Part shown: in pieces, positions 1-10,719 of the stretch | How positions within the stretch are numbered: position 1 is the stretch's first letter | Layout of the letters: every line of letters begins with the position of its first letter | NCBI GenBank assembly: GCA_024195585.1 | Contig: SWBL01000416.1 | Location: 1-37,857 of the forward strand | DNA from: Aureobasidium sp. EXF-3400 | Taxonomy: Eukaryota; Ascomycota; Dothideomycetes; Dothideales; Saccotheciaceae | Reading direction: 5' to 3' | Length of the DNA stretch: 37,857 bases | Program-made: the position numbers and the translations under genes | Notes under the pieces: generated by a model | What the model was told of the DNA's origin: nothing | The model's input: only the letters and a program-made list of their open reading frames with translations | Database searches by the model: none

Positions 1-675
1 TTCAACATAGACTCGGGTTGGCTGTAACGTGCTATGCATGCATCTAGCGTCGGCGTTTGGCGATGATTCAACAATATCCCAGACTCACGGCATTTTGTTA
101 TCATGGGAAATGATTCTAATTCTTTTTTCAAGATAGACCAACAATCTACTACAACCAACACACTCCTAGAGCAGGAGTGTGTACTTTTTTCACGACCTCT
201 AAACTTTCCATCTCCTCAGTTCTCTAGCTTTTTCCCTCCAGGCCGTTATCGGCGTATGTATTCATTTCCGTGCTCGCGCGTATTAATTGTTGAACTGCGC
301 TCAGACCTTTTCAAAAGTCGAACCACGTGTTGGACTTGTTGCAAATGGTTCGCGAGACAATTCACGAAGATGTATTGGTGCCAGCTGTACAAATGGACAG
401 ACACCTGTCCTTACAATCTTGTTCGATGACCTCCTCCAATTGTTCCCGTAAGAAAGGATGAATGGATAGGCATGTGAAAGTCATGAAGTCATCCGAAGAG
501 CAAGCACAGAGCGGGCAGAGGACCAGCCGCAACCTCGGGTGGAGCTCGTGGAGACGACTCCAACGACTGCATGCCTCGAAGCTGTCAACGATTACATATC
601 CATCGTGATTTTTTTGATACCAATTCAAGCTCTATCGCAGCCCAAACCAGAACGAAGATATCCACAACAGTAAAC
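1..675. other. Intergenic, no supported gene
   Basis: I see no convincing coding region here. The open frames are short, overlap on both strands and resemble no family I know. The right-hand part is the upstream region of the gene that starts at 676. Confidence 0.6.
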
Positions 676-1215
676 ATGTCATCTTCAGATTCTGCAACGC
701 GTTCGCTGCCCGTCCTCAGCCTGCGCGCAGCAGAGATAGCCTCGGCAGCTGCCCAGAAAAAGGCACAGGAAATAGGCATTGGTGTGTGTTTTCATAGCAT
801 GACATGCAAACTGTAGACCCAAGCACTAATTCCCAACTCTTCACATACAGACTTCAACATTGCCATTGTAGACGCCACACTAAACCTGCTGCACTTTGTG
901 CGCCAACCTACTGCAAAACTAACCTCGATCAACATTTCCATCGACAAGGCGTTCACCGCAGCTGGACACAAACAACCCACCTCTGCATACAAAAGTCCCA
1001 ATTTCTTGCCTGGAGGTCCGGCTTACGGTATCCATAACTCGAATGGTGGTAGGTTTATGCTGATTGGGGGTGGTGTACCTATCGTTGTCGAGGGACAGGT
1101 TGTGGGTGCTGTGGGTGTTAGTACGGGGACGCCTAAGCAGGATGAGGAGGTTGCAATGGCTGGGGTTAAGGCGGTTGAGGAGTGGGTGAAGAAGAGACAG
1201 GGACCTAAGTTGTAG
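676..1215 (+). CDS. GlcG/HbpS-like (DUF336) small protein
   Basis: Two exons, 676-781 and 851-1215, join to a 156-residue protein. The intron 782-850 runs from GTGTGT to ACATACAG and splits an Asp codon; only this splice joins the N-terminal helix to the DFNIAIVD strand. The rest fits the GlcG/HbpS fold: a helix rich in Ala after the start, the segment LLHFVRQP, a central SPNFLPGGPAYG loop, then the Gly-rich strand pair around GGGVPIVVEGQVVGAVGVS and a C-terminal helix ending EEWVKKRQGPKL. Family members include HbpS, which binds haem, and GlcG proteins of unclear role, so a haem or small-ligand binding role is only inferred. I see no signal peptide, so it is probably cytosolic. The start at 676 was preferred over the in-frame ATG at 571 because the family fold begins just after it. 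Confidence 0.85.
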
Positions 1216-1635
1216 AGGAGGCTATGTACAGTATGGTGTAGAGATTGGTGCGAGCAAGATATACAGCCACGATCAGATAAGATGCTTTGCGTGGTAGGCA
1301 CGATTGCTCGTCAAAGTCCATTCTTGACTCTTGACTCTCTGCTGTTGCACATTTCATCCACGGCTGTAAACAAGAGTCGTATTGTGGCTAATCTCTCTAC
1401 CATCCTACGTCTCATTTGGGAAGGTGGTAGCGCCATTTCACGAGTTAACCTCAATCCCCGCAATGTCTTGCGATAGAGCAATTTGCTTAGAGTAACTCAG
1501 GCACCAGCATTCTTGTACTCCAAGTGGTGATCAAGAGAGCTAAGCATCTCTGTACTTGTACATCTAGATGTAACAACCGGCTTGTAAGGTTCACGAGTTG
1601 CATGCGACACCACTCTACGGAAAAGCACCAACACT
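1216..1635. other. Intergenic between two plus-strand genes
   Basis: About 420 bases hold the 3' flank of the DUF336 gene and the upstream region of the GNAT gene. I see no other gene. Confidence 0.6.
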
Positions 1636-2403
1636 ATGTCTGTCTCCATCACCACAGCTGATGTTGCTCTTGCGCCCTCCATTGCAAATGCTATGGTCTC
1701 AGCCCGTTGGAAAGATCCTCATTGGGTTGCTCTCTTTAGATCCGACATCTCATCTGCCAGAGTGACTTCCGAGACTGCAAAACGACTACCTTGGAACCTA
1801 ATTACTGGACGAGCTTCTAAACGCCATCAAATTGCTGTTGACAATATTACTGGCGAAGTTGTTGCTTACGCTAGATGGATACTACCTGAACATCTTGCCT
1901 CCGCAGATCCAGTAATTTGGCCAGAAGCTCAAGTTCAAGAAGCAACAGAAGAAGGGAAAGCGGAATTTGAGAAGATGTCCAAGGACGTCGCGGATAGAGG
2001 GTTAAGGATGGATCTCCTCGAGTTCCGCAGTACACCGCTTGAAGAAATAGATGCTAAGATCAGAGAAAGCGGCCCATTTCTAGGTTTGCATATACAACCT
2101 TGTTCCATCCTAGTCGAAGAGAACCGGCTGACGGTGTATTTGGAGACAGAACTGGATTACTTGGCCACTGCACCGGAATATCAACGTCGAGGCATAGGTG
2201 CAATGCTACTAAGAGCTGGTCTTGAAGTGGCTGATGCGCATGGATTAATGTCGTATGTGACTTCTTCTGTGGCAGGCCTTAAGCTATATCAAAAACATGG
2301 CTTTGAGATTGTCGATACACACGCCATGGACTACTCTCAGTTTGGGGGTGTCGAACCTGTAACGAATTACTTTATGATAAGGGCGCCTCAACGGCAAGCA
2401 TGA
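1636..2403 (+). CDS. GNAT-family N-acetyltransferase
   Basis: A single-exon gene of 255 residues. The C-terminal part carries the GNAT core: strand 4 (LDYLATAP, about residues 173-180) runs into the acetyl-CoA pyrophosphate loop QRRGIGA (183-189), which matches the Q/R-x-x-G-x-G/A signature, followed by the helix MLLRAGLEVADAHGL and the motif B segment AGLKLYQKHGF (about 213-223). The N-terminal 100 residues include the strand GEVVAYARWILPE. This layout is typical of the fungal GNAT proteins often annotated as polyketide-associated acetyltransferases, but no biosynthetic gene lies nearby and the substrate cannot be read from the sequence. The ATG at 1636 gives the full N-terminal strand-helix and no intron is needed. 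Confidence 0.88.
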   Translation: MSVSITTADVALAPSIANAMVSARWKDPHWVALFRSDISSARVTSETAKRLPWNLITGRASKRHQIAVDNITGEVVAYARWILPEHLASADPVIWPEAQVQEATEEGKAEFEKMSKDVADRGLRMDLLEFRSTPLEEIDAKIRESGPFLGLHIQPCSILVEENRLTVYLETELDYLATAPEYQRRGIGAMLLRAGLEVADAHGLMSYVTSSVAGLKLYQKHGFEIVDTHAMDYSQFGGVEPVTNYFMIRAPQRQA

Positions 2404-2658
2404 TTCTTGAGCTATGGATCTGTTAAGAGGTTGGTGTTGAGTATGCATAGCTTTTGTAGGCTCTGCGAAGCAAAGTACAAATATGAGTAGAAGTACTGAA
2501 TCGTTAAGGAAAGGACAGCCGCAAAGGAGAATCGTCATCGTCATCGTCTTTGTCTCCATCATCGTCGTGTCATCCCTGACGGAGAGAAGCGAGGACCGAA
2601 ACGAAAAGCACACAAGGAATTCATTGACTGATCGCAGTATACGTCAACCCCAGCATCC

Positions 2659-3252
2659 TCATTTGATACCACGACGTTCCATCTCCTTCTTGAGCTCTTT
2701 GAATTTCTCTCTCAGCTTTGCATTGCTGTAATGAGCCAGGACATCCTCGCCACTTATCTCATCATCATCATCTTCTTTCTTGATGTCTTCAGCCTTGATA
2801 GGAACAAGCTTTTCCTTAGCGGATCCAGTGACTTCCTGACGGAGCATCTGTCACAACTGTTAACACGGCTTTGTTCCGGAGTCTGGAGTGTTGAGATGTT
2901 GCATACGTTCTGGGTTGGATAGGTGGGGCGATAGACATTGTCTGCTAGCTTTTTGCGCCTGTAGCATTGTTGACTAGTGTGGGTATTGTTCTGGCCATGG
3001 CCGTAGGAGCCTTTACCAAACGTGGTTAGAAGTGAGAAGTAGGAAGTAAAAGTGCAGAATAGGCTTACAGTAGTACTTTTTGCTCTGTTTGGTCTTGTTT
3101 TTGGTAGCGTAGTTGTCTGTGGAGCTGGTGTTGTTCTTGTTGCTTCCATTCGTAGAAGTAGAAACGACGCCGTCAGGTCCAACATGAGTCCAGCCGTTAG
3201 GTCCATACTGAGTCACGCCATCAGGTCCAATGTTGACGGTGAAGTTTGCCAT
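2659..3252 (-). CDS. Hypothetical small protein with GPxG repeats
   Basis: I do not recognise the family. Three exons on the minus strand (3252-3069, 3010-2907, 2847-2659) join to 158 residues. Intron 1 (3068-3011) starts GTAAGC and has a TTCTAAC branch site; intron 2 (2906-2848) starts GTATGC and has a TGTTAAC branch site; both keep the frame. The N-terminus has three copies of a GP[DN]G[VW] motif about 8-9 residues apart (residues 9-13, 17-21, 25-29), then a Ser/Thr/Asn-rich stretch, a basic KxKTKQSKK segment, a middle part with two Cys and an RRKK cluster, and a charged C-terminal helix (LREKFKELKKEMERRGIK) that could be a coiled coil. There is no signal peptide. The in-frame upstream ATGs (to 3480) were not used because that extension looks like random sequence. 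Confidence 0.6.
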
Positions 3253-3982
3253 GACGAGGGTGTGAAAGTGGAAGATGGTGCGCAGATTTTTAAGAAGTGT
3301 GAGGCGATGAAGTGAAGTAGCGTTCAGAAGATGGAAGTCACACGTGAAAGCTTTCAATGAGTCAGCAGTGGTGCTGGTGCTCTCATGGAGGAAGGAACGA
3401 CGCTTCTCGTGTCTCACTTCATGGCAGCTTCCATCCACAAGCCTGCCGCCATTACATTGAAACCAGTCACCCATCACCACAGAGTTCGATCATGTGGACC
3501 AGTCGGTAGTTCTCAAAAACTTTGACAGCGAAATTGACATTGGAGGTACTCAGCCTTGTCGATCACAGCGGCCAGACCTTCTGTTTTGGTTCCGTTTCTG
3601 TGTGGTTCTTTGTCCTTAGACTCGGTGCATGTCCTCGAGCGCTGCTATGCAATCTTTTATCTCTCTTGCAACCAGAGGAGCGGCTGTGAAATCGCGTAAG
3701 GTATTTGGCGTCCTCTAGTGTTCCTACAGGATGATCTTGCATGAAAGCTCTCGCCGACGAAAACAACTCTTTAGGCATCTGTAAAATATTGACAAGCACA
3801 GCTCTGACATGCAAGCACTTGTGTCGAGGAAACTGCGAAGGATAATGTCTCGATTAGAATTCAAACCATTCTTGTAGTCTGTTTCTGTCTTGTTACAGGG
3901 GTATGCTGCTCGAGTGATGCCTAGGCGATTGTACAAAGCCAATGACTGCCATTCCCAGTAACACATTGGAAGCTGTGCCCAT
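3253..3982. other. Intergenic between two minus-strand genes
   Basis: About 730 bases separate the 3' end of the carboxypeptidase gene from the start of the small GPxG-repeat gene. They would hold the promoter of the latter. I see no further gene. Confidence 0.55.
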
Positions 3983-6066
3983 CTAAAGCTCATACATGCC
4001 CTCCCCACCCAGAACCTGCTGTTCTCCACTTCTTCTGCCACTCTTCTCGCGACCGACAAGGATCCAGTTTTTGATGATAGCAGTACCGTCCTTGAGCCAC
4101 TCTTGCTCCTCCTCGGTGCAAGACTCAGGGTTCAAAGTATAGCACTCGTTCTTGGGCGCAGGCAAAACATCACTAGGCGTCCACGCGTCCTCGGGCCCAT
4201 CAGTATTGTACTGGTCTGACACGGCAACACTGCCGGTAGCAACATCCTTGTTGAACAAACTACGCATGAAGATCTCGTATGCGGCCTGAGGCTGGTAGCT
4301 GGGTACCAAGTGACCAGCCTGGTACACTCTGGTGAAACTCAGATTACCGTATTGTCTGACCAGACCACCAGAGTGAACAGGAGACAGCACAAGAGGCGTG
4401 TATCCAGCCTTCGAGAATGCTTCCTGTGACTCCCAGGGGATGTGGAGAGAAGATGCTTCACCGCCAAGCCAGTTGCAGGCGTAATCGCGGTCACCGTACA
4501 TCATGGCTACCTTGACGCCGTTGTCCAAGATGTAAGCAATGTCCTCGATCAATCCACCTTTGGAGATATCACCAGTGCGCATGAAAGCTTCGTAGACGGT
4601 GGGTGAAACCGCAGTGAAGTTCACGGGTACACCAAGAGCTTCCTGGACCCAGTGCTGGTTCAAGTAGCCGACTAGGTATTGGCCAGGGAAGGGATCGTTG
4701 CCTTGGTGGGTAATATCAAACCAACCAAACTTCTTGCTCTCCATATAGTGGCCAATAGTTTGGTTTGCGAGGTTTTCGGCGGCTTGCATGCAGTAGTTGT
4801 TTGTCTTCTCGACATCACCATAATCGTTGGGGTCTGTCTCAAGCTGCAACCTACGACATTCGTGAATCTGGTCGCGCAGACCTCCTTTACGAATGAAACT
4901 ATACTTGGCTTGGTAGTACTGCTCCTCAGTAAATCCTTCGATGCCGTAAGTGTTGGCGACAGGGAACTCGACGTATGCAGAAGCAGAATCCTCAGAATCG
5001 ATGCATCCGTTGATTATGCCCAAAGTGTCGAGGTGCAAGTAGTGCGTACCGGGGCCTGAGATGGTTCCATTGGCAATCAACTCGTTTTGAGTCATGAACT
5101 TCTTGACAAAGGTAGGGCCATATCTACCGCCGTAGGACTCGGTGAACAGAGAGATCTTCTCGTCGTGAGGTTTGTACTGCGGGAACTCTTCGAACCATGT
5201 CTGAGCGAAGTGCCAGAAGGCAACAGCCGCGTGCTGTGTGCTGTTGACGGTAGCAGAGACGTTTTGGCTACTGGCGGTTCCAATCAGAAACGTAGCATTC
5301 TGGTCAGGAACACCAGAGCTGAAGTCGGCAACCGTGATGGAACCAGGGCCCTCGTTATCGGCAAGTAAATCCACGGTTACGTTAGTTGGAACATCATAAG
5401 AATATCCGACCTGGACAGGTTGGTCAATGTACAGAATGTTGACCTGTGACATGAGTTAGTACTGCTTTGTAGACAGGCATGAGTGACCTTACTTCGTTGT
5501 TCCACGACCAAGGGTTCAGATACGTAGAGTTACTATCGTTGTTAACGAAACAAGGACCGTTCTCAGAGAGAGCTCCCATCATAGAACTTCCTCCTGGTCC
5601 ACCATTGAGCCAAATTGACAAAGGAGCCTTGTGGGGGTCTTTGCGAGACTCGAAGAACCAGAAGAAGCTGGACTATGTCAATATGCGAAAACGTTGGAAA
5701 ATGACAATGTTGGACCTACGTGTTGATAGGATAGTCCTGTCTTTCATGTGTCTCATTGATGCTATGGGGTGGCAGATGAACATATCCAGAGAAACTGCGA
5801 ACACCTTCGGTAGTCTCGCAAACAGCGGGCTGCAAAAGCAATCAGCACTGTCAACACGATTAATTGCATCAACCGCGTGACAACTTTGATTGCAGGTTGG
5901 ATCGAAATTGAAAGACACATACATCAACCTCCTTGTACGAAATCTCGATACCTTGATGGAATTTCGACTTCACGGTTTTGACATTCTCAGGCTTTGGCGG
6001 GAATTGGGCAACAGCAGACGAAGCCAACAACGCGCCTGACAACAGGGCAGAGTTCTTGAGCAACAT
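3983..6066 (-). CDS. Secreted S10 serine carboxypeptidase
   Basis: Four exons (6066-5923, 5829-5720, 5667-5493, 5443-3983) encode 629 residues. A signal peptide is clear (hydrophobic core [13 protein letters not shown], likely cleavage near residue 20), so the enzyme is secreted or enters the vacuolar route. S10 landmarks are all present: the oxyanion region [11 protein letters not shown], the segment [14 protein letters not shown], the nucleophile motif ESYGGRYGP (Ser about 246), the [10 protein letters not shown] motif (Asp about 463) and the [10 protein letters not shown] motif (His about 521), so a Ser-Asp-His triad is intact. It should remove C-terminal residues from peptides at acidic pH. 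It resembles fungal carboxypeptidase S1/ScpA more than CPY. No GPI-anchor tail is seen. Introns are 5922-5830, 5719-5668 and 5492-5444; at intron 2 only the CCAG acceptor, not the TAG five bases earlier, keeps the frame. Confidence 0.92.
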
Positions 6067-6635
6067 GATTTCGAATAGTCTTACTTGAGATAACAACTGA
6101 AATCCTCAGATGAGGTCGAGGTTGGGTTTATCAAGAGATGTCGTATCCGCGATCCCGCCAGAATCCTACGACGCTATACCGATCTTGGCAGGTGGCTGGT
6201 ATGCATCATGCCTTCTCCAATAGTGTTGCCTAAACGTTATGAAGAACATCTAAGTTGAGAAAACGCATGTTCTTTGAGAAAGTGGGAAGCTGAAAATTGA
6301 CCATTTTCATTGAGTTGAATGAGCATGGTCAAGCCAGACTGCCGTCGAGTCACCCTGTCCTGACTGCGGACAGCACTTCCGTTAGACGGTCTCGAAGAGG
6401 CACAACAAATATCTCTCTCAGCAAGAAATCAGTCTCGAATAACACACCGCAGTATTTAGGCAGCAGAATCATGCATCGTGAGTATCGAGCAGCTAGACAA
6501 AATCATGGAGCCTAACGCAGCAAGTGACAAGCTTCCCACGAATGCTAAAGTACAGATCTTGACCATTCTGTTCTGCTTCCACTCTGTTGTTCTGGAAAGA
6601 AGCAGAAGTCTACTGAACCATATCACAATACAAGG
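6067..6635. promoter_or_regulatory. Divergent intergenic region (carboxypeptidase / FrnE-like)
   Basis: This 569-base stretch lies between the start codons of two divergent genes and must carry both promoters. No coding sequence is supported. I could not assign a specific operator; ATTTAGGC near 6453 is AT-rich but not a clear TATA box. Confidence 0.5.
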
Positions 6636-7358
6636 ATGGCACCTACTCTGTTCGAAGTCAAAATCTATTCAGACACGATATGTCCCTGGGTACATCTTAT
6701 CTTTGACAGTTGACACACACCAAAGAGCTAACAGGAGTCGAACTACCAGTGCTACGTCGGTCTCAAGACATTGGAACAAGCAATATCTCTCTACCAACGC
6801 ACCTATCCTGACGGCTCCAAAGACACTTTCCACATAACCTGGTCACCCTACTACCTTGACCCTTTGGCACCAACCTCAGGTATCCTTGCCTCAACCCGCA
6901 TAGCCCAGAAGAATGGAATCGAGCGTGCAGAAGGGATCAAGATGAGATTGAAACGCGTAGGAAAATCTCACGGTATCGATTTCACCCTTGCTGGCAACGT
7001 TGGCAATACCAGAGATTCGCATAGGCTTCTGTATCTTGCGGGTCTCAAGGGCGACGAAGTGCAGATGGCACTTGCAAAGGAAGGGTTCAGGGTTCATTTC
7101 GAGGGTGATGCCGATGTGATTTCTCACGATGACTTGATTGAGGCCGGTGTTACTGTTGATCTTGTACGCGAGGAGACAAAGGAGTGGTTGGATTGTGGGA
7201 ATGGTGGACCTGAGGTTGACGATGAAGCACAGCGAGCCAGAGACTCTGGAGTCAATTCAGTACCGACTTTTGAGATCAACGACAGAAAACTTGAAGGTGC
7301 AGAGGATCCTTCAGCCTTCTATGAGTTGTTTGCCAGCATCAAAGCCGCTGATCCATAG
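6636..7358 (+). CDS. FrnE/DsbA-like thiol oxidoreductase
   Basis: Exons 6636-6689 and 6750-7358 join to 220 residues. The intron (6690-6749, GTACAT...CTACCAG, branch site GCTAAC) falls between Trp and Cys of the CPWC active site, residues 16-19, so exon 1 holds only 18 codons. The family (FrnE, DsbA-like, PF01323) has a thioredoxin fold with an inserted helical domain. Family features seen are the N-terminal strand FEVKIYSDTICPW, the segment FHITWSPYYLDP, the helical insert, and the cis-Pro segment GVNSVPTFEIND near residues 190-205. It probably acts as a disulfide oxidoreductase or isomerase in the cytosol; no signal peptide is seen. One more Cys (in WLDCGNG) lies in the C-terminal half. An AG 16 bases upstream of the chosen acceptor would give the wrong frame. 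Confidence 0.87.
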
Positions 7359-7817
7359 GCGGTGTCGTTCTCCTGCTCTGTAGTCGATGCGCGTGACGCA
7401 GGCTCCAAGGCAGCAAAGTTCGACGCGAAGAGTACGGACGCGTGACTCTGGATGACCACAAACAGTTTGAACCAGTAATTTCCTCCCATCACTACAACTA
7501 CTTTGAAGAGTGGTTTGACGTTAACAAGGACAATGAGGATTTCAGTGAGGAAGGGATTTTGACACGATTGGTCCGGCGAACGTATCAAATGTATGGTTGG
7601 GCGGACTTGTCTTTGTACGAGGGAGACTCAGGTCAAGAGGCAGTAGACAGACTGGGTGATGACATCTTGGGAGAAGAGGAACTGAGCTTCCCAGGAGCAG
7701 CGAATAATTGTGCGTCTCGACTTTAGAATCGTTTAGGCGATGCTTTCGCATATATGGATCCGGAGCGCAGTCTTGGTAACCCAAGATGACCAAGAGATAT
7801 TCAATTGATGCTTCTTC
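7359..7817. other. Convergent intergenic with an orphan open frame
   Basis: The 3' ends of the FrnE-like gene (plus) and CNS1 (minus) face each other here. A plus-strand open stretch from about 7394 to 7726 (about 110 codons, no ATG near its start) has protein-like composition with several Trp, Tyr and Asp residues (for example NYFEEWFDVNKDNEDF), but I recognise no family and no start or upstream exon. It may be a gene remnant, long 3' UTR sequence or chance. Confidence 0.35.
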
Positions 7818-9167
7818 TTACTTAGTAGCAGCCTTGATCTTCTTGAAGTTATCCACCCATTCTTGTGCTCTGTTCTTTGGCACGACGTTAATCCTGAGCA
7901 AAGAATCCACAATCTCCACTTTGCCAGTGTTCAAGATTCTGAGCAATGCCATTTTCTTGCCTGCTTTGACCAAACCTCCAGCCTTGGTCTCGATGTAGCA
8001 TTCTACGTTCTCCGGTAGGTATTGTTCGTCTTCATCCCAAGGCAATGGGAAAATGTACTCAAGATGTTGACCTACTGACTCGTCCTCAGCGAAGGATTTA
8101 ATGAAGTCTGTTTGACTGTGGAGAGGGTAGAGGAGCAAGCAAGGGAAGCTCAACGTTGATGATGCATCGTTGGGATCTTCGAGTTGAATAGCCGCATCTT
8201 CGAGCTGAGGAGGTGCTGTTGTTGTCGAGCGAGTTGCAATTTTGCGACCTTTCAATGCTAGTGCCAGGGTTTCCTTTTCTCTGCGGGCCTTTTCTTCTCT
8301 TTCGCGCTGTTCACGTTCGGCGCGTTCTATTTGAGTTCTGCGTTTTGCGATCTTGTCTTGAAGTATAAGGAGAGATTTGTTGGTAGGGTCGATCTTAAGG
8401 CCCAGGTTGCAAGACCAGATTGCAGCAGGTAGTTTGTCGAGGTGGAAGTTGGCCATACCGCTGCGGTAGTATGCTTTTACGTTCATTGGGTTTAGTTTCA
8501 GGGCAGCAGCGCAGTCGCGATTGCAGGAGCCGTAGTTCTTCAACTCAAGATTGCAGAGGGCGCGGTTGACCAGAGATGCTTCCTCGTGTTCCTTTTCCTT
8601 GCGAGCTTCCTCCTCTTCATCGAGTTCTACCAGGTCATGCTCAATATCGTCGTCGCCTTCTTCTGCATCTGCACGCTTCTGTGGTAGTTTGAGTGCACCC
8701 AGGGCGCGGTCATAGAATTCGCGGGCATCTTTCCAGCGCTTGAGGCGGGCGTTCTCGTTTCCTTGTTCACGGAACGAGGCGGCGTTCTCGGCACGGGTGC
8801 CTTCGTACGCGAGGGCTTTGATGGCTTCCAGAGCTATGTTCTCACCACCGTCTTCGCCTGTCTCGTCCAGTTCGGTCATAAAGAGAGGGGACTTGTTCAG
8901 CATCTGCCACATCTCGTCTGCTGTGTATTGTCTGGCTGTAGCCATGCCGGGAGGCAGCGCTGCGCCAGCCTGAGATGGGTCGCCCTCGACTGGTGCATCC
9001 TTCTTAGCTGGGAAGTGTTTGGCAGCGGCCTCCATCATCATATCGAAGGACAGGCCGCTGTCGCCGGCAGCGGGTGGTGGTGCGGGTCCATGTGTCTCGG
9101 CGGGGGCCTTGTTCAGATCAATCTTGTCGTCAAAGTCATCGGGTAGCTCTTGAACGCGCGACGCCAT
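7818..9167 (-). CDS. CNS1: Hsp70/Hsp90 co-chaperone CNS1 (TTC4-like TPR protein)
   Basis: A single exon of 449 residues. An acidic N-terminal region contains the short segment DEMWQMLNKSPLFM (about 84-97) typical of CNS1/TTC4, followed by TPR repeats at about 127-160 (AASFREQGNENARLKRWKDA) and 195-265 (ASLVNRALCNLELKNYGS and KAYYRSGMANFHLDKL). An acidic insert (about 166-195) separates the first and second TPR. A charged helix rich in Arg and Glu spans about 270-310, and the C-terminal wheel domain runs from about 335 to the end, with FPLPWDEDEQY. The TPR clamp binds the C-terminal EEVD of Hsp90/Hsp70; in yeast CNS1 is essential and works with eEF2 folding. The start at 9167 (MASRVQ) was preferred; an in-frame ATG at 9266 adds 33 unlikely residues. 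Confidence 0.93.
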   Translation of the reverse strand: MASRVQELPDDFDDKIDLNKAPAETHGPAPPPAAGDSGLSFDMMMEAAAKHFPAKKDAPVEGDPSQAGAALPPGMATARQYTADEMWQMLNKSPLFMTELDETGEDGGENIALEAIKALAYEGTRAENAASFREQGNENARLKRWKDAREFYDRALGALKLPQKRADAEEGDDDIEHDLVELDEEEEARKEKEHEEASLVNRALCNLELKNYGSCNRDCAAALKLNPMNVKAYYRSGMANFHLDKLPAAIWSCNLGLKIDPTNKSLLILQDKIAKRRTQIERAEREQREREEKARREKETLALALKGRKIATRSTTTAPPQLEDAAIQLEDPNDASSTLSFPCLLLYPLHSQTDFIKSFAEDESVGQHLEYIFPLPWDEDEQYLPENVECYIETKAGGLVKAGKKMALLRILNTGKVEIVDSLLRINVVPKNRAQEWVDNFKKIKAATK

Positions 9168-10719
9168 GTTTTGTTCAAGTAGCAACTTGCTGTATGGGGG
9201 TATCCTCCTCTTTCTCTTCGTGGGCAGTGCTCGTTCTTCGTGGATGGTACGGTATGACGATAGCATTTCGAAAAAAAATTGGCGTTTCGACGCGCGGGGC
9301 TCGGGATCGGGACACCTCAGCCCGAGCTTGTCAGGGTCACCTCCATATCAGCAATTTTATCACTTTCGCTTCCCTTCGATTTGTAGACCGCTCGCTTTAT
9401 GTTTCCAATCCAGATCCTTAGCTCAATATGAGGTAGATAATATGACAATGCACGTGTCTGTCCACAATGAGAGCCTTGCAGCCGTATGCTAGTCTTGTAA
9501 CATCCGCTATTATATGAGACTCCTAACATTGTGACAAGCGAAGCGGCTCACGCAGAAGGAATTGATATCGTCGAGCTTCCGCTGATGCATCTTATGTACA
9601 AATGCGTGCATGACTCGTCATCATATGCCGCTTCGAGAGAAAAGGCCAATCGCGAGAAAGCGAGAGAGTCCAAGTGTACGGGAGGAGGCTGCTCTGTCCA
9701 ACACTGCCGCTTCACTCCCGTGCGGCGTTTACATCTGGCCATCCCATGTGGCTTGATTCGAGTTTGGAAAGACCCTTGTACAGAAGTTTTGCGTATCACT
9801 TGGCGATTGGATATGAGCGTCTCGAGAGGCACAGCAGTGTCGGTCGGTCACGTAGGACGAACAACAAAGATATCTATCTATTGGTTAATAAGCATTGAAG
9901 TGATCGGCAGAAGCACAAGCCTGTTCATCTTGATCACACCCTGTCACGAACGCTGAAGCGCTTGCCAAGGACAGACTTGTACGACCAAAACGAGTCAACC
10001 TTCTTTGCTTGGGCTGCTAGTCTCGATGTTGAAATTGGCAGTGTCGTGTCAACCGAAAATTCTTGAGCCATGACAAGCAGACGTTGGAGATTCGGGTTTG
10101 GTGAAACAGAAGCTTGTTCGAGCAGAGCAAAACGGTGCAGCTACTGAGTCGATCTTGTCAGTCCCTTGCATGGAGAAACGGCGCGCTTGCGTCTGCAGAT
10201 GAGCCGTGCAGGCGCTCGGCACTTTGGCTACTTGTAGCATCGCTTTCCACAGCTCTGGGTCTGCACCTTCAACTCAATGCCTTCTATCACAGCTTTCTCG
10301 AGCTTGTCCAATCCGCGGCCGCGAGTCGACAATGGACTCTCAGCTTCGAAAGCAGCGGCGCGGGGAGCTGCGCCTCCCTGCTGTTATTGATTGAGGCACT
10401 CACATAGTCGTCTGTTCCTTCCCAAGTCCATTCTCAGCCTTCTCTCCTGATCGGCGTCGTTCCCGGTCAATCTTTATTCATGTCCAATATCTGTAGATTG
10501 AAACACACGCTATCTACCCAGGCAGCGTCATTCCTGCCTCGGTTCTTGTTTCTCATCCTCTCCTTTTTGACACCACTTCTCGACAGACTCTCTCCATCTT
10601 CGTTCGAAGCACGCCCTCACACGATACTACCGACACTCATCAAATCATGACTTGGTAGACTGCATGCCGGGTAGAAAGAGAGCACCTCTGCTTGCTATAA
10701 ATCTGGTCGTCTTGCCATA
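9168..10719. other. Divergent intergenic, about 1.55 kb
   Basis: This lies between the starts of CNS1 (minus) and the PH-domain gene (plus) and holds both 5' regions. The last few hundred bases (about 10400-10700) are pyrimidine-rich (TCTCCTTTTTG, CTCTCTCCATC), as is common in fungal promoters and 5' UTRs. Open frames here are short and mutually overlapping, and I support none as a gene. Confidence 0.5.

Noticed and set aside
103..429. Plus-strand open frame of 108 codons at the left edge
   Set aside because: Low-complexity, no domain-like segment, overlapped by an equally long minus-strand frame; it looks like chance.
1636..7358. Biosynthetic gene cluster (GNAT plus FrnE-like plus carboxypeptidase)
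   Set aside because: There is no core synthase, P450 or dedicated regulator in the window; the neighbours look like unrelated genes.
9531..9956. Plus-strand open frame of 141 codons between CNS1 and the PH gene
   Set aside because: Composition is not protein-like, a minus-strand frame covers much of the same bases, and no family or splice link is seen.
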